DNA from: Dirofilaria immitis
Taxonomy: Eukaryota > Nematoda > Chromadorea > Rhabditida > Onchocercidae
DNA: 64,000 nucleotides
Assembly (NCBI GenBank): GCA_024305405.1
Contig: JAKNDB010000109.1
Span: 1,364,001-1,428,000 of the forward strand
Direction of reading: 5' to 3'
The stretch's first letter is position 1, and each line of letters starts with the position of its first letter. Positions 24,901-36,994 of the stretch are shown piece by piece. The notes beneath the pieces are model-generated. The model was not told the DNA's origin and made no database searches. It saw nothing but the letters and a program-made list of their open reading frames with translations. A program made the position numbers and the translations under genes.

Positions 24901-27737
24901 AAAGTTATAATTGTTAAACATATAATTCAAACATTTTGTGAAATAAGCTCATTATATTATCACATAAAGTGTAAAATGATGAATGAATTGTAATTTTGGA
25001 TTTAAAAGTTTTATAAATATTCATGTAAGAAAGTTGCAAATTATCTATGAATAGCTCTAGTTATAAATTATTACCAATTTGTCTGCCACTTGTGACAATA
25101 CCAAGAGCAGCTGCTCGTTCACTTTGTGGAAACCATCGTGTTATCAATGAACTTGTTGCAGGTGTAAGGCATGCATCTGCAATACCAATTACAAATCTTG
25201 CAGCAACTGCATACCAAACGTTTTTATTTGCCATCACTGGTAGAAGCGCATTAGCAATCGTACACAACAATAAACTACCACCGATCATCCATTTACCGTT
25301 AATCCGATCGGCCCAAAGTCCTGTTATCACCATCAAAAGTGAGCCAGCATTTTGTGCTGCTAATACTATACCTTCCTGAATGTTCAGAATATTTTTGAAG
25401 GAAACGTTTAAAAATTCATTTTATTTGATTATATTTACCAACAATATGATGATTGAAATGAATGATTACCTCATCACTTCGCCATTGCAGATCACCTTTA
25501 TAACCACTTACAGCACATGAAGTCATACAGATAAGTGCTACAGCCATATTTGATGTGCTTACTGATAGTGCAATGAAGCAACAGCATAATAGTGCAGCAA
25601 TTAATAATCTGAAATTTGAATTTTAATAAATAAAGAATAGCTATATTTAAGATTACCTAAAATAGTAATGTTCAAGATTATCTAATATGATTAACCTTAT
25701 TCATCACTTTCCAGCATGATAATTATTTTAAAAGATGCTCTTTGCTACAAAGTTCAAATTTTCATCTTTGAAACATTATATATTACGAATGATATGAGTT
25801 ATAGCCTATTTCATTTGCTGATACTTTTCATTTTCTCGACATTAAATTTAGCACAATTATGATAAAATCATAATATCAAATTATAAATTATAAAATGAAG
25901 AATAAAACCTTAGCATGTTTTATTTTTTCTATTTTAATTAAAGAAATATTGTCAAGATTGTAGAGTAGTAAAAGTTAAAGAACAATATATTATATTAAGA
26001 GTTACTATAAATAAATTTCCTTTCATTCGTTGATTCTTTAGGTCAAATTATAAAGAAAATCTAAAAATTTTCAAACTTTTTTCCTTTTTTATTTCGAGAA
26101 TATCCTATATTTTTCTATTTTAATTTATCTCACGCTAAAATTGATATAATATAATTAAATTGTAAGCATTAAAAGATGAGAATCTCACTGATTGATAATG
26201 TAAAACAGGTTTCTTTTTTTTTCCATTTTCGATCAAAAATATTTATCGAGAAAGTAAGGAACGATGCATTCTATGGTACATTTGTTTCATTCATTTTATT
26301 TTCTCTTCTTAATGAACTATTATTGAAGACTTGTGATTCGATCATATTAAATCATTTTTTTTTCCACTAATGTTTTTAGGGCATAAAGAAAAAGAAATTA
26401 TAATTTAATTCTATTTTGAGAAAAAAAATCTTTCTCAAACAGTTTGTTCTTATCATTATCAAATGAAATTTAACACAATACCAAATTCGATAAGTTAAAA
26501 TATTTTGTTTACTAAAAAATTAAGAGTACAAAATGTAATTAACTTTACTAGCGAAATCAATGGATAACACTGGATGAGAAATCGAATTGGAGTTGGAAAA
26601 AAATGTAGGATGCGTTGTACGCCTTCTATGTAATTACGGTATCATCAAGTTAATGTATCGTACTGCTGATAACAAAAAAAAATCTATTTGACTGTTAATA
26701 AAATCAAAGCATATTTTTAAAATGAATGTTTACGCGTTAATCAATTTCAAATAGCAACTGAGAATACCGTATTCTAAAATACGGTATTCTCAGTTATTAT
26801 TATATGTAATCTGACGATACTGCGTCATTTTTGTTGAAGTTGAAGTGATTATTTCAAAACAAATTTATTTATATAAATGGTAAAAGGTAAAGGGAAAGAA
26901 GATATAGAATATGATAGGCAAAAGTTTGTGATCGTCATCTAATTTATATTGCCGTAGTTATCTTGTATAGAGGAAATTTAAATAAAAATAAAAATTATTC
27001 TGCCGTGAAATGCCACAAGCAGTATCGTCAGATTACATGTAATAACAACTGATCTTGGTAGCATATCATCAATTTTTTGGAATATAAATAATGAATGCAT
27101 ACCTAATAGAAGGGAAAAGTCGCGAAGTATCAATTTCATCAAAATTGCTAACACCTTCGAAAACATATCGTGAAGAATCCAAATTACTAATTTCAAATAC
27201 AGGATAATGACATGGATGACAATCAACGGAACAGTTTTTCCTCAATTTTGATATTGATAATGGATCTTGTACAGGTTTAAAATCCGAGTTTACAATACTT
27301 CGTTTCAATTCTATTATATCTGATTTGCTCAATGAACGAGCATAATGCTTAGCTTTATTCGATAATAAATATGCATCCGATTTGGTACCTATCAATAATT
27401 TCTTGGACTCGGATTGTTCTATTGATTTTGATATTACGGTGGACGTTGGAAGTTTATTATCCGATGTTAGTGATAGACTTTCGAATATCGCTGTTAACAT
27501 CATTGTTGCGCATTTCTCAGCAGCAACATCATTGAAAATGATTACATTCTTGTTATGATCAGCAGGAAAAGGGATAGAATCAGTAGTAGAAATAAGCATT
27601 GAAATTTCTTTATTTGCATCAACATTTGTGGATGATACATATCCAACATTGTCATTGATAACAGTAGAAATTGTTGATTTTCTCGACAATTCAGCATCAT
27701 CATCATCACTATTCATGCCCTTTGCAGAGGGCAACAT
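21994..27737 (-). CDS. SLC17-family (MFS) organic anion/phosphate transporter
   Basis: Eight exons: 27737-27103, 25608-25470, 25375-25075, 24700-24508, 24008-23708, 23354-23238, 22507-22344, 22140-21994, giving about 665 residues. Splice phases match throughout except inside 23354-23238. There the frame changes by one base between IFNGIASLGLSI... and VFFATIPLCLAMFFAG; one extra G in the GG at about 23283 restores it. The membrane core has about 12 hydrophobic segments. SLC17/MFS hallmarks are LWADRINGK (loop 2-3), PATSSLITRWFPQSERA, LPNYMRDVLHF, and SSERQWWA after the last helix, resembling the GExQxWA motif of sialin and vesicular glutamate transporters. The first exon codes for about 211 Ser/Asp/Lys-rich residues before TM1, far longer than usual for the family. 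Substrate cannot be told from sequence. Confidence 0.9.
26756..26795. repeat. Perfect 18-bp palindrome with 4-nt loop
   Basis: AACTGAGAATACCGTATT, spacer CTAA, then the exact reverse complement. Its right arm ends inside the left terminal repeat of the adjacent MITE-like element. Confidence 0.8.
26791..27051. mobile_element. MITE-like element with 33-bp terminal inverted repeats
   Basis: A 33-base left end at 26791-26823 (starts CAGTTATTATTATATG) matches the reverse complement of 27019-27051 at 31 of 33 positions. The 261-bp interval has no coding capacity, the form of a miniature inverted-repeat transposable element. It lies wholly in intron 1 of the SLC17 gene. The core AGTATCGTCAGATTA of the right end occurs again at 16021-16035 in a hexokinase intron, which suggests a dispersed family. 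I could not define a clear target-site duplication. Confidence 0.5.
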
Positions 27738-27887
27738 ATCAGTGAATTGCAGGTTGAATAATAAATCGTATAGTAACAGATTAACACCTGATAATTTTCC
27801 GGAATACTATTTAATTTCGTTCCGGATGCTTCTAATGACTTCTTCCTGGCAGTGGACAAACGGCAATGCAGACAAAATGTATCTGTA

Positions 27888-27974
27888 CATGTACGTGTGT
27901 GCATTTTTGTGTGTATGTGTATGTGTGTATGTGTATGTATGTATGTATGTATGTACGTATGTACGTATGCACGT
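27888..27974. repeat. TG / TATG / TACG microsatellite
   Basis: (TG)n and (TATG)n/(TACG)n units on the plus strand upstream of the SLC17 start. They create Cys-Val and Thr-His-Ile frames that are not genes. Confidence 0.88.
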
Positions 27975-30035
27975 ATTTATGTATTTTCGTTACAACGACA
28001 ATTGTTGCCCGGATAACCACGCCCTACTCAATACATACTTACCTGTACTTTTTTTCCCTCCGGAAAGTTCATTATTGATAATTAATTTACTTATCAGTTT
28101 CAGTGATAGAATTTTACATTTATATCTGTATGATTAGCTTATAGTCTTTGTTGTTGTTTTTAATATTAATTATATCTTTTTAATTAGATATTTAAATGAA
28201 AAAAAAAAAAGTGCATATGAGATGTAATATCTGATATATAAATGATGTGATTTATTTTGGCAAATTTACACGAGATGTTATATTTTATCAAATGATCGAT
28301 TATTCTTGATAATCGTAAAGATATGAATAGATTTATTTTTGTGTTTAATAATAAATATATATGCTTATGAGTGAAATTTCTACGAGTCGGATTTTATAAA
28401 ATACAAACGCTGTGATATGGATCAATCATATTTGATGATAATCATATTTTGTAAGTGATAAGAAATTACGATGAATAATGTAAATGGAAAGTAAAAGATC
28501 ATTGATAAAATGATCGTTGAGAATTGTTGCTAATTGTAGTTTGTTTCCTGAAGTTTGTTAGAGGAAAAGAAAAGTAATTAGTAAATCAAAAAATGATTGG
28601 ATGATAGCACTGTCACCGGTTTTTTTTTTTTTTTTAGTAATTAATTTCATAAATGACATTACATTTAATTGTATTTCAAAAAAAAAAAAAGGAAAAACCT
28701 GGCCATTTCATCATATATTATTAGTAATTTATGCTTTAAATTTGTACCTAACATCGTAAATGTATAATGATCAATGCTCAACTGATAGATAAATTTCTCA
28801 TCATTGTAACCCGTTTGTTTCATTGACCCTCGACATTCTAGTTTTTGAAGAGATAATGAAAAAAAAGAAATGAAGAAATGACAGAATGTTAATGATAAAA
28901 TTTGGCAAAATTAAGCATAACAGAATCTTGAGAATCTCGAGCTTTTTTCTTTTAATTAGAATATTTCGATTTTGTGGGAAAAAAATTTATCATTGCTGAG
29001 AAAATAAACGAATTTTGCTTACATACATTTTACGATTTTCAATATTTAAATAATAATTTGAATTAGATTATAGAAAATAATGAAATACTCATATAATCAT
29101 TTAATTATTATCTCATAACTACTTGGAGAGCTTTCAGAAAAGGTAAGCACAGTAGTTTTATTAAAGGAAAATAAATAAAATTAGAGTTACTTTTAAATTA
29201 AACTTTTTTTTCATATATTTATAATATATTGTTTATTCCCGAAGCATCTTACCTGGGATTATGCATTTGAGAATTTTTGTTAAATGATCACATATAACAT
29301 GTATAACAAGTAGGAAATGAGAAAAAGTAACTTCCACTTGAAATATTATGTTATATCTCAGGTAAAATTGTTGAGCAGAAAGCAGTTCAGTATACCGTAG
29401 TACTGATTATGTATCTATTTTTTAGCAAATTATGTTTTATGGAAAATTCATTTAAAATTTTCAACTTTGAACTTCTTGAAATTCCAGGAATTAAGATAAA
29501 ATTTGCTTCCAAAAAAAAATTATCAGCTTTGCAATATTTTAATCAATGATTTCCATTTAAATGATAATAGAAATGACTTTTTTTAATCTGTAAAGGAGGA
29601 GAAAAAGAAGATGGAAATTAGGATGAAAGGATAAAAGAAGAAGAATGATGATAATAATGATATACATTAGTTATCAGTTATATATGATTAGGAGTAATTT
29701 GATTAATTTTAAGTATTTGCTGACGATATAATAAAGAATGATGTGATAAAAGATTTAAAATCAATTTTTAAATTACACAAAGAAAAGGAAAAATAAAATA
29801 GAAATTGTGCACATTGTTATTTTCCTCTTCCTTTCATATCAAAAGTTTTTACGATTCGGATAAAGTGACCGATATGCAAAAGGACAGACAATGATAATGG
29901 AAGGAGAAAAGCAGGATAAGGTAACTATGCCCTCCAGCTCAATTAATTTGTTTTCTCGCTATTCTTTCATCTTTTATAATCAATGGAATAATTATATGTA
30001 CTTATTTATCTATTTAATTTATGTTTACCTATTCA

Positions 30036-30093
30036 TTTATATTTATAAGAGAAAGATCTATCAATTTATATTTATAAGAGAAAGATCTATCAA
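30036..30093. repeat. Perfect 29-bp tandem duplication
   Basis: The 29-base unit starting TTTATATTTATAAGAG and ending ATCTATCAA occurs twice head-to-tail (30036-30064, 30065-30093) without a mismatch, which indicates a recent duplication. Confidence 0.85.
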
Positions 30094-30454
30094 TTGGAAA
30101 TTTCAGGCCTGAGCCGAAGTTTTCATTGGAATCCATTCAGAGTGACGTTCAGATATTCGAGTTCGATCCACCAATAGAAAGGTTACGTTTTCGAAGGACG
30201 GCAGGAAGGAGTTGAGAAATTGATGGATATGTCGGGGTTTTGTCGCAGTGTGGTCTTTTACTGGGCGATGTGTTTGCAATTAGTCGAAATTTAAACTTTT
30301 TCACGGGGAACATTACGTTATGTTGAAGCATGTATGTTGAGTAAAAAAGATGTGTTCAAATAAAAGCAATTCGAATATATTCAAATAAAAACAATGTGTT
30401 AATATTACATACATGTGATGAGACGAGAGTACGTGATATTCCGAAACAGTTGTT

Positions 30455-32337
30455 ATGACAGATGAGGAAAAAGAAACAGTTTGGTCAAAATTTGATTCCA
30501 TTCCAAATAAATTATTGCAATTTTCTCTCGGAAATCAGGTGAATCATGTATTATTGGCTAATACTCATTTCAATTATAGCATGATTTAACACACCTTTCT
30601 CTACAGCAATTATAAAATATAAAACATGAACCATTCATCAAAGATTTAAATATTTCCAAATGGAAATCAAGAAATTTATTGTCGCCTAAAAATTTGATCT
30701 TAATTCTAACACTATCAGCATTGTTCTATTTATCTTTATAAATTCCAAAAAAGTGAATAAAAATTTTCAGATACCAAAGACAAAATTGTTGCTGAAAATG
30801 AACAAATTGCGGATAATTTCAGTAGTAGTGGTTGGCAGCGATTGAAGAAGTTATATACTGACAATGGTTGGTAAAGAAATGTTCTTTAATTCGTAAATTT
30901 TGAAATCTACTGTATTTTTAATGTTATAGATGTACATTTTGAAACGGGTATATTGATGCCATGCATGAATTGGACATTTATTGGTACCGTACTTCTCACA
31001 GGTCCTCTAGGATGGCAGAGAGCTGCTGATCGGTACAATCGTTATGCTAGAGGACGAATATTTCTTAGTCCACGTGATGCATTGGTTAGTGTTCATTTTA
31101 TGCATGATTGTGTAGTGGGGACAACTATTATAGCGATTGTTACTCGAAATAATTTGGTCAGTGTTTTTAAGACGTAACTGTTGTAAACCATCATGGTCAG
31201 ACTTGTTTAATGTAATCCGTTTCAGGTTTAACAATGCTACATTAATTAAAATTATCTTGCGCCTATCTAATTTTTTCAGAGACGTAGATGGGATTATGCA
31301 TTTGCATCGTTTTTACGTATGGGAGCAATTAACGGTGCTCTGGCAGCATTATATGTTGGTTGTATGGTGTGAGTTATTTTTTGTTTTTTTTGCTCATCTC
31401 TCACAATCCGTGTCAGTATCTTTTTATTGAACTTATAAAAAAACTGAAAAAGTATTAGATATATGAATTTATATAGTGCAGAAGAAGTAAATAGTATTTT
31501 CAACCTATTAAAAATGTTTAGGGGAAATTTTTCACTAATTTAAAAATTTGAAATTAAGGTCGATATCAGCATTTTGTATTGTAATTACTTTTAGAGCAGC
31601 AATTACACACGTTGCAACATGGCGTGATCATTTCTCACTTTGGACTATTCCTGTTATAACAAGTAAGTGTTTATGTTTTTTATTTCGAAAGTTACATTCG
31701 AGCCTGAAAAAGTTGAGAGACTAAGAAAAGTACAGGATCTGTATGGGTGTCTTATTTTTGACTAGACGCAAAGAAAGAAAGAAAACTGGGTGATCTTAAC
31801 AAATCCAGAATTAGTTCATTAATGGATTTTTTCTTTTTTAAATTAAAGATAAGAAATAGTTCCTGTTTTAGCGTCAGTATCTTCTATAATTGCATGCCCA
31901 TTTGGTTTGCGAAAAGTGATGCAAGCAACAAGTCTTGGATTAGCATACGGGTATTATTTTTATTTTTATGTGTTTTTCACTTATGTGAGAATCCTATCTC
32001 ACGCATTATTCATATTTCTTCAGTTTGGATTAAAATTCAAATAGGTCGATATCTGTCATTTTTTTTTTTTTGGAATTCTCAACGATATTTTATTTATAGG
32101 TTGACAGTATCGCTGATCATATTTGGTGTATCATATTTTTCCAGTCGAACGGTACACGATACGTATCAACAATTTAAACAAGAGCATGAGTTGATGATGA
32201 GGGCTGAACGAGATAAAGACAGGAAGGTTAAAATATACCAAGAAGAGAACAAAATTTGGCCCAAAAGTTTAGCAAGACTTCTGATGGAGAAGGATAAAAA
32301 ACTAAAGGATGAAATATCTGAAGATTCTTCCAAATAG
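30455..32337 (+). CDS. TIMMDC1: TIMMDC1, complex I assembly factor of the mitochondrial inner membrane
   Basis: Exons 30455-30538, 30771-30866, 30930-31084, 31280-31368, 31595-31662, 31872-31950, 32100-32337, about 269 residues (human TIMMDC1 is 285). The protein is a Tim17/22/23-related membrane protein that works with the MCIA module to build the complex I membrane arm. Family features are SGWQRLKKLY before the membrane domain (human SGWDRLRELF), a basic RRRRWDYAFASFLRMGAING segment matching the human GWRWGWR region, CPFGLRKVMQATSLGLAYGL as the third Gly-rich helix, and TYQQFKQEHE leading into a charged tail. Exons 2-7 join in perfect phase. Exon 1 (MTDEEKETVWSKFDS...) is out of phase with exon 2 by one base, so it needs a one-base insertion or a different first exon. 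The gene converges on the membrane-protein gene at 32936. Confidence 0.87.
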
Positions 32338-32935
32338 AACTCATGTCGACATTTTATCTACAAATAACATGTATCCATATGTTTATCTTCATCTGTTTAT
32401 TACGTATTTCCTTAAAATATTTTTATGAATGCTTTCGTGTTATACATGTGCCAGCACATGTTGAAATTGCGGCATTAAGAAGCATTTGTTAGTTTGTTAT
32501 GTCAACTTGTTAATACCACTGTTGGATGAATTTGCAATAATATGATGTTTCGGTAGAGCTTTATTGTGCCCACCCTATTCTACCCATTTTTACATTGCAT
32601 TTTGAAAATTTCCCGATTGTTATCGTCCTATAAGTTGTTTCTCTTTTTTTTAAAAAAGTTTTATTCCACAATTCTATAAATTTTCTTGCATTATTCCAAA
32701 TGTAAAATTTTTGTTAGTGTCAATTTGAAACTAGGAAAAGGGGTCTTAATTTTCACTCTATTCACGATATAATGATCTAGTTCCTTTGCGTCTGCTGCGT
32801 TTCAACTATGAGAGATTTACTGCAGAATGTGCTATATTGCTGGAGAAGACGGAAAATCTTTGGTATTAAGCTTGAGAGTTGTAAATCTATCAGGTTGCAT
32901 AAAATATGCGTGTTTAATATCATGCTTAGATAGTT

Positions 32936-35107
32936 TTACCAGTTATAACCGGATGAAATACGTTTGGATGGAGTAGTTTTCATTTTCTCCTCAACATACC
33001 AATAGTAATGCCATAAGACAAATGTGAAAAGCCAGTTGAAAACGAAACCCATAAGGTAAACAATAAATGCGGTGCCGAATTCTGTATCCACTTTACCACT
33101 TAGCGCATCAAGCATTTTTGGTGTTGTTGCCATCGATAATACAGCTAATCCGAGAGCATATGATGATTGCATCAAAAGTGCTGGAAAGATTTGTTCGACG
33201 AAGTTTTTAATACTTTTTCTTAAAATGTAAAAGCATATAGGTTTTGGGTAATAAATTAGTTCGCCTAAATTACAAATTTGATTTTTATTTAAGATTAGAT
33301 ATGTTTGTTGTGTTATGGAATAAATTTCAAGCGATTATATATCAATAATGAAATAATAAATAAAACAAGTGTTAGGTAGAATTGAATAGTTACTTACCTG
33401 GCCAAAGTAGCCAAATAGGTTTAGTAAGGAGAAATAATGCAATTAATAGTAAAAGCAATGAACTGGTATGTGATAAGCACCAAACAGAGCGCATAAAACC
33501 ACCATCTAGATAATTTGCTATACATTCGGTAGTTCCTAATACGCGATGCATTAAACCATAGTCAAATATGATAATATCATAGGCTAAAAACTGAAATTAA
33601 AAACATATTTCATATCATGAATTAATAAGGAAAGAAAGAGAAAGAGAGAGAAAAATAAATAAATAAATCAGAACTGATTCAATACGATAGTCAGGAATTA
33701 TCAAAGATTTAATTATTGAAAGTAATTAATTATTCATTAATTACTAAAGAATATGAGCATGCTTCTGAAGACTACAGAAGGATGATACTATATTATTCAA
33801 TAAAAAGATTGGGTAGAAATCCAACACTACTTACAATGCTGCTGAAATAATTAGTCATAAGAAATTTAACTTTCATTTTACCAAGGATTGACAAGATATT
33901 TCCGACATCAAATTCATTAAAATACTAGTTTCTGACGATAAAAACAATATAGTTTTATCCTAGATATTATTTTTAAAAGATTAGCTTCATAAAGATTCAG
34001 CTTATCATCTTAAGTCTGTTTAATTTTCATCTGCTGATTAAGTTGTAATTTATCATTAAAGTAACAAATTTATTTTTGAAAACAAAAGAAAGTTTTACCA
34101 TTTCAGCTGCAGTTGAGCTTGCTGTAATATTTGAATGGCATGCAAATATAGTGTTGTGTTTTTGTATCGAGTAAGCATGCTAAATTAGTTATTTACTTAA
34201 TTTGATCAATTAAGCGTTTTTTTGAAATTTAAATATTATTATAAACTGTTAAGGGAAAACAAATTAATTTAATTTATCACTTTCTTTTAAAAATTTTTCA
34301 AATTTAAAGATAATTAATAATACATAGCAAAATAAGATGATGATATGATTTTCTTAACACTGATTAATTGTCTAAGCAATCCAAATCCTGGATCAATTAT
34401 TAATTAAATAAGAATTAAACGAAGAATTTTCCTTTTCTTGGATGGAAAAACATTTTCTTGATTATTTTATCAATTTTTAATTTAAGCATATTTGGAATAT
34501 TACAACAATTATCTAACATATTCAAAGATTACATAAAAATAATGCAACGTATGTCTGGATTCGATTTTTTTAATAGTCTTGAAAGAAATTTCATTTATCT
34601 TCAATTATTAGATTTACGTAGTTTTATTTAGTCATAATATTGATTGTATCGAGATCGGGATTTTTTTCTTTCTACTACCAATACGATGAAGTAATAAATA
34701 TAAATTTCTTCTTGAATAATTTCTAATATTTTATACAGATATTAACCATTAGATTACTCAGTTTCATCAAGCTATAAAATTGATTGTCGAGATTTTTCTT
34801 TTCTTTTAACTAGCAATATGATAAAGTATCAAAACGAAATTTCTTTTTAAATTATTTCTAATATTATACGGCAAAATTAGTATTGTTTGGATCGACTGTT
34901 TGTTTGGCATTCTTCTATGCAATCATATAATATTTATTAAAAATAACAATGATTATCATTATCATTATCTCGTACCTGAAGAAGTGAAGTAAGAGCAACG
35001 AGAAACTGTAGAAATGCAAAAATGATACAAAGATATCGGTTATTAAGAGGTAAACCACAAACAAAAGTATACTTCTCTTCAATTACGATAAATAAGCAGA
35101 GCTTCAT
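32936..35107 (-). CDS. Unidentified multi-pass membrane protein, about 189 aa
   Basis: Three exons joined in phase: 35107-34976, 33590-33398, 33180-32936, total 189 residues. It starts MKLCLFIVIEEKYTFVCGLP and ends ISSGYNW. Hydrophobic segments are about residues 25-44, 78-108 (a long Leu-rich stretch, SSLLLLLIALFLLTKPIWLL) and 110-125, with a last one near 147-168 (YLMGFVFNWLFTFVLWHYYW). This suggests four membrane passes with both termini on the same side. The CGLPL motif before TM1 and the overall plan recall LAPTM-like four-pass proteins. I cannot assign a family, and it may be nematode-specific. The first intron (about 1.4 kb) contains a diverged internal duplication. The 3' end faces TIMMDC1, 600 bases away. 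Confidence 0.72.
34615..34885. repeat. Diverged tandem duplication (about 130 bp x 2) in an intron
   Basis: Two adjacent segments (about 34615-34745 and 34746-34885) share an ordered series of blocks: ATTGATTGT, CGAGAT, a TTTTTCTTT tract, CAATA-GAT-AAGTA, AAATTTCTT and AATTATTT or AATAATTTCTAATATT. It reads as an old local duplication inside intron 1 of the membrane-protein gene. Confidence 0.45.
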
Positions 35108-36994
35108 GGGAAGACGAAAGTTTTGAATTTGTTAAAGATTGTTGGATGGAATCTGATGAAGCATTTTCATGTTATGACTTAATTAACACTTTTAGGCCAT
35201 TAGCGTTAATTCATTTCTATCCATAAAATGTACGTATACACACATCGACCCAATATTTTCTCTTTTTTTCCTTTTTTTTTTTATTCCCTTTTTCTAATCT
35301 TCCCATCCTTTTACTACTACTATTATTCGAAAACAATCTTAGTTTTGTTATAAATTGAATTTTCGTAAAATCCTAAAAGGAATATATTAGCGTAAATTAG
35401 AATTCAAAATGATTTTCACTTTTTTTTTTTAAACTTATTATTGACATTTAAGATCATAGAAATAAATTAAACATTTTGTCATTTTCATCATTCATTGCTG
35501 ATTGATGATAGTATCACAAATAAATAAATCGATATCCGTGCTCATTTATCATTAAAAAATTTCAGATCAGCGTTTCAGTTTCTTTTCTATTGTCTGGAAA
35601 ATATACGCAGAGACATTTTTACTATCAAATTATTTTTTGTTATGTAACATTTGAATATTCGCAATTTTAAAATTTATTTCGATGAAATTTTGATCTCTAA
35701 ATCAACGAATTTGGCAGAATCTAATTTGGCATATGTGACTATTCACTCCCGTCGAGATGTCTTTTTCATATAAACTTCATTGAAATGCTTTTGTCGTCCA
35801 GCGATACTGATGCTATAATAAACCGCATTAAAACCGCAAAGCAATATTTTTAATATACGGAAATGAAGTTTAAGATAAGGTATTTGGTTATTGTCAGTTC
35901 GAATAACCGGTTGGTTCTTAGGTCGCGACTTTTATTTAAGGCTTTTAGGAAAGTATCAAAGTATAAATTCGTCACAGTAGTCTAAAAATAATCAATCGTC
36001 ACGGCATTATTGAAACTATAACCATAAGAGATCTATATTTCTATCATTTCTCTTCTAAAGTTCACAACAAATCAAATAAAAGTATTTGATGAATCACCAA
36101 TATAAGTCATGAAGTCTTCGTGATGTAGAATTTATTCGTGAAGCAAATTTACTGCAAAGTTTTGAGTGATCGGATAATGATAAGTTCTGATCGAAGAGTA
36201 AATAAATAAATAAATAAGGATGTTAAAATATTTCTGATTTATTTCCGTGTTGTTATTTACTTATTGGCACTTTGATCCAAGGAAAAAATGAATATTGCGG
36301 ACAATAACAAGTGATGTTGGAAGATTAATTTTGTATTTTCTATTTCTTTCAAATTTTCGAAAACATTTATAAGTTTTAGGAATTTGGACTCAAATTCTGA
36401 ATGAAGACATATTTTTAATTAAAAAAATATGTTTGTACTTTTACTTCTCTCTGCTTTTCATTGTTATTTACCAAAAGCACTGGACAGTTAAACTAGTTCA
36501 TTAAATTATTTCCATTTCAAAAGCAGTCATTACAACTGATAATGAATTAAACGAAATGACATACTAACTGTCATCGTAACTAACAATTATTATATCAGAT
36601 GATGATCTCCTTATTACTTTACTTTCTGGAACGAAGCTTTATTATCATAAAAGAAATGCTACACTGAACTAAAAAATAATCTAGAGGTGATTAAAGATGT
36701 GAAACTGGATATATACGTTTCATATGCAAAATCATATCATTTCAGTGAAAGAATTGAGGTGAACGGAATCGATCAAACGTGATTGCCCAAGCGTTGTTCA
36801 AACATTGTCGTTCTGTGTAATTAGTTGAGAGGGCAAGTTTTTTCGCTTTAGTTTTACTCTTGTATGGTTCATGTTTCCAAAATGCTGTTTGAATACCTTA
36901 TTTTTTTGTAAAATAAAAGTTAGATAAGGAGTACTAAGATATGTAGCGCAGAGTGATTTTAATAAGTATTTATGTCTTTCCTTTGTAATTACAG
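35108..36994. other. Intergenic, nothing clear
   Basis: AT-rich interval between the divergently transcribed membrane-protein and coiled-coil genes. The first exon(s) of the coiled-coil gene probably lie at its right end, but no ATG could be joined in phase. Confidence 0.4.

Larger units (their letters stand above)
27738..30454. other. Intergenic between SLC17 and TIMMDC1 (divergent promoters)
   Basis: No exon chain was found. Both flanking genes read outward from this 2.7-kb interval. It contains the TG/TATG microsatellite, poly-A/T tracts and a 29-bp perfect duplication. A short stretch near 30120-30300 is less AT-rich and may belong to the TIMMDC1 promoter or 5'UTR. Confidence 0.5.

Noticed and set aside
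25047..25379. 110-codon plus-strand ORF
   Set aside because: Antisense shadow of an SLC17 membrane exon.
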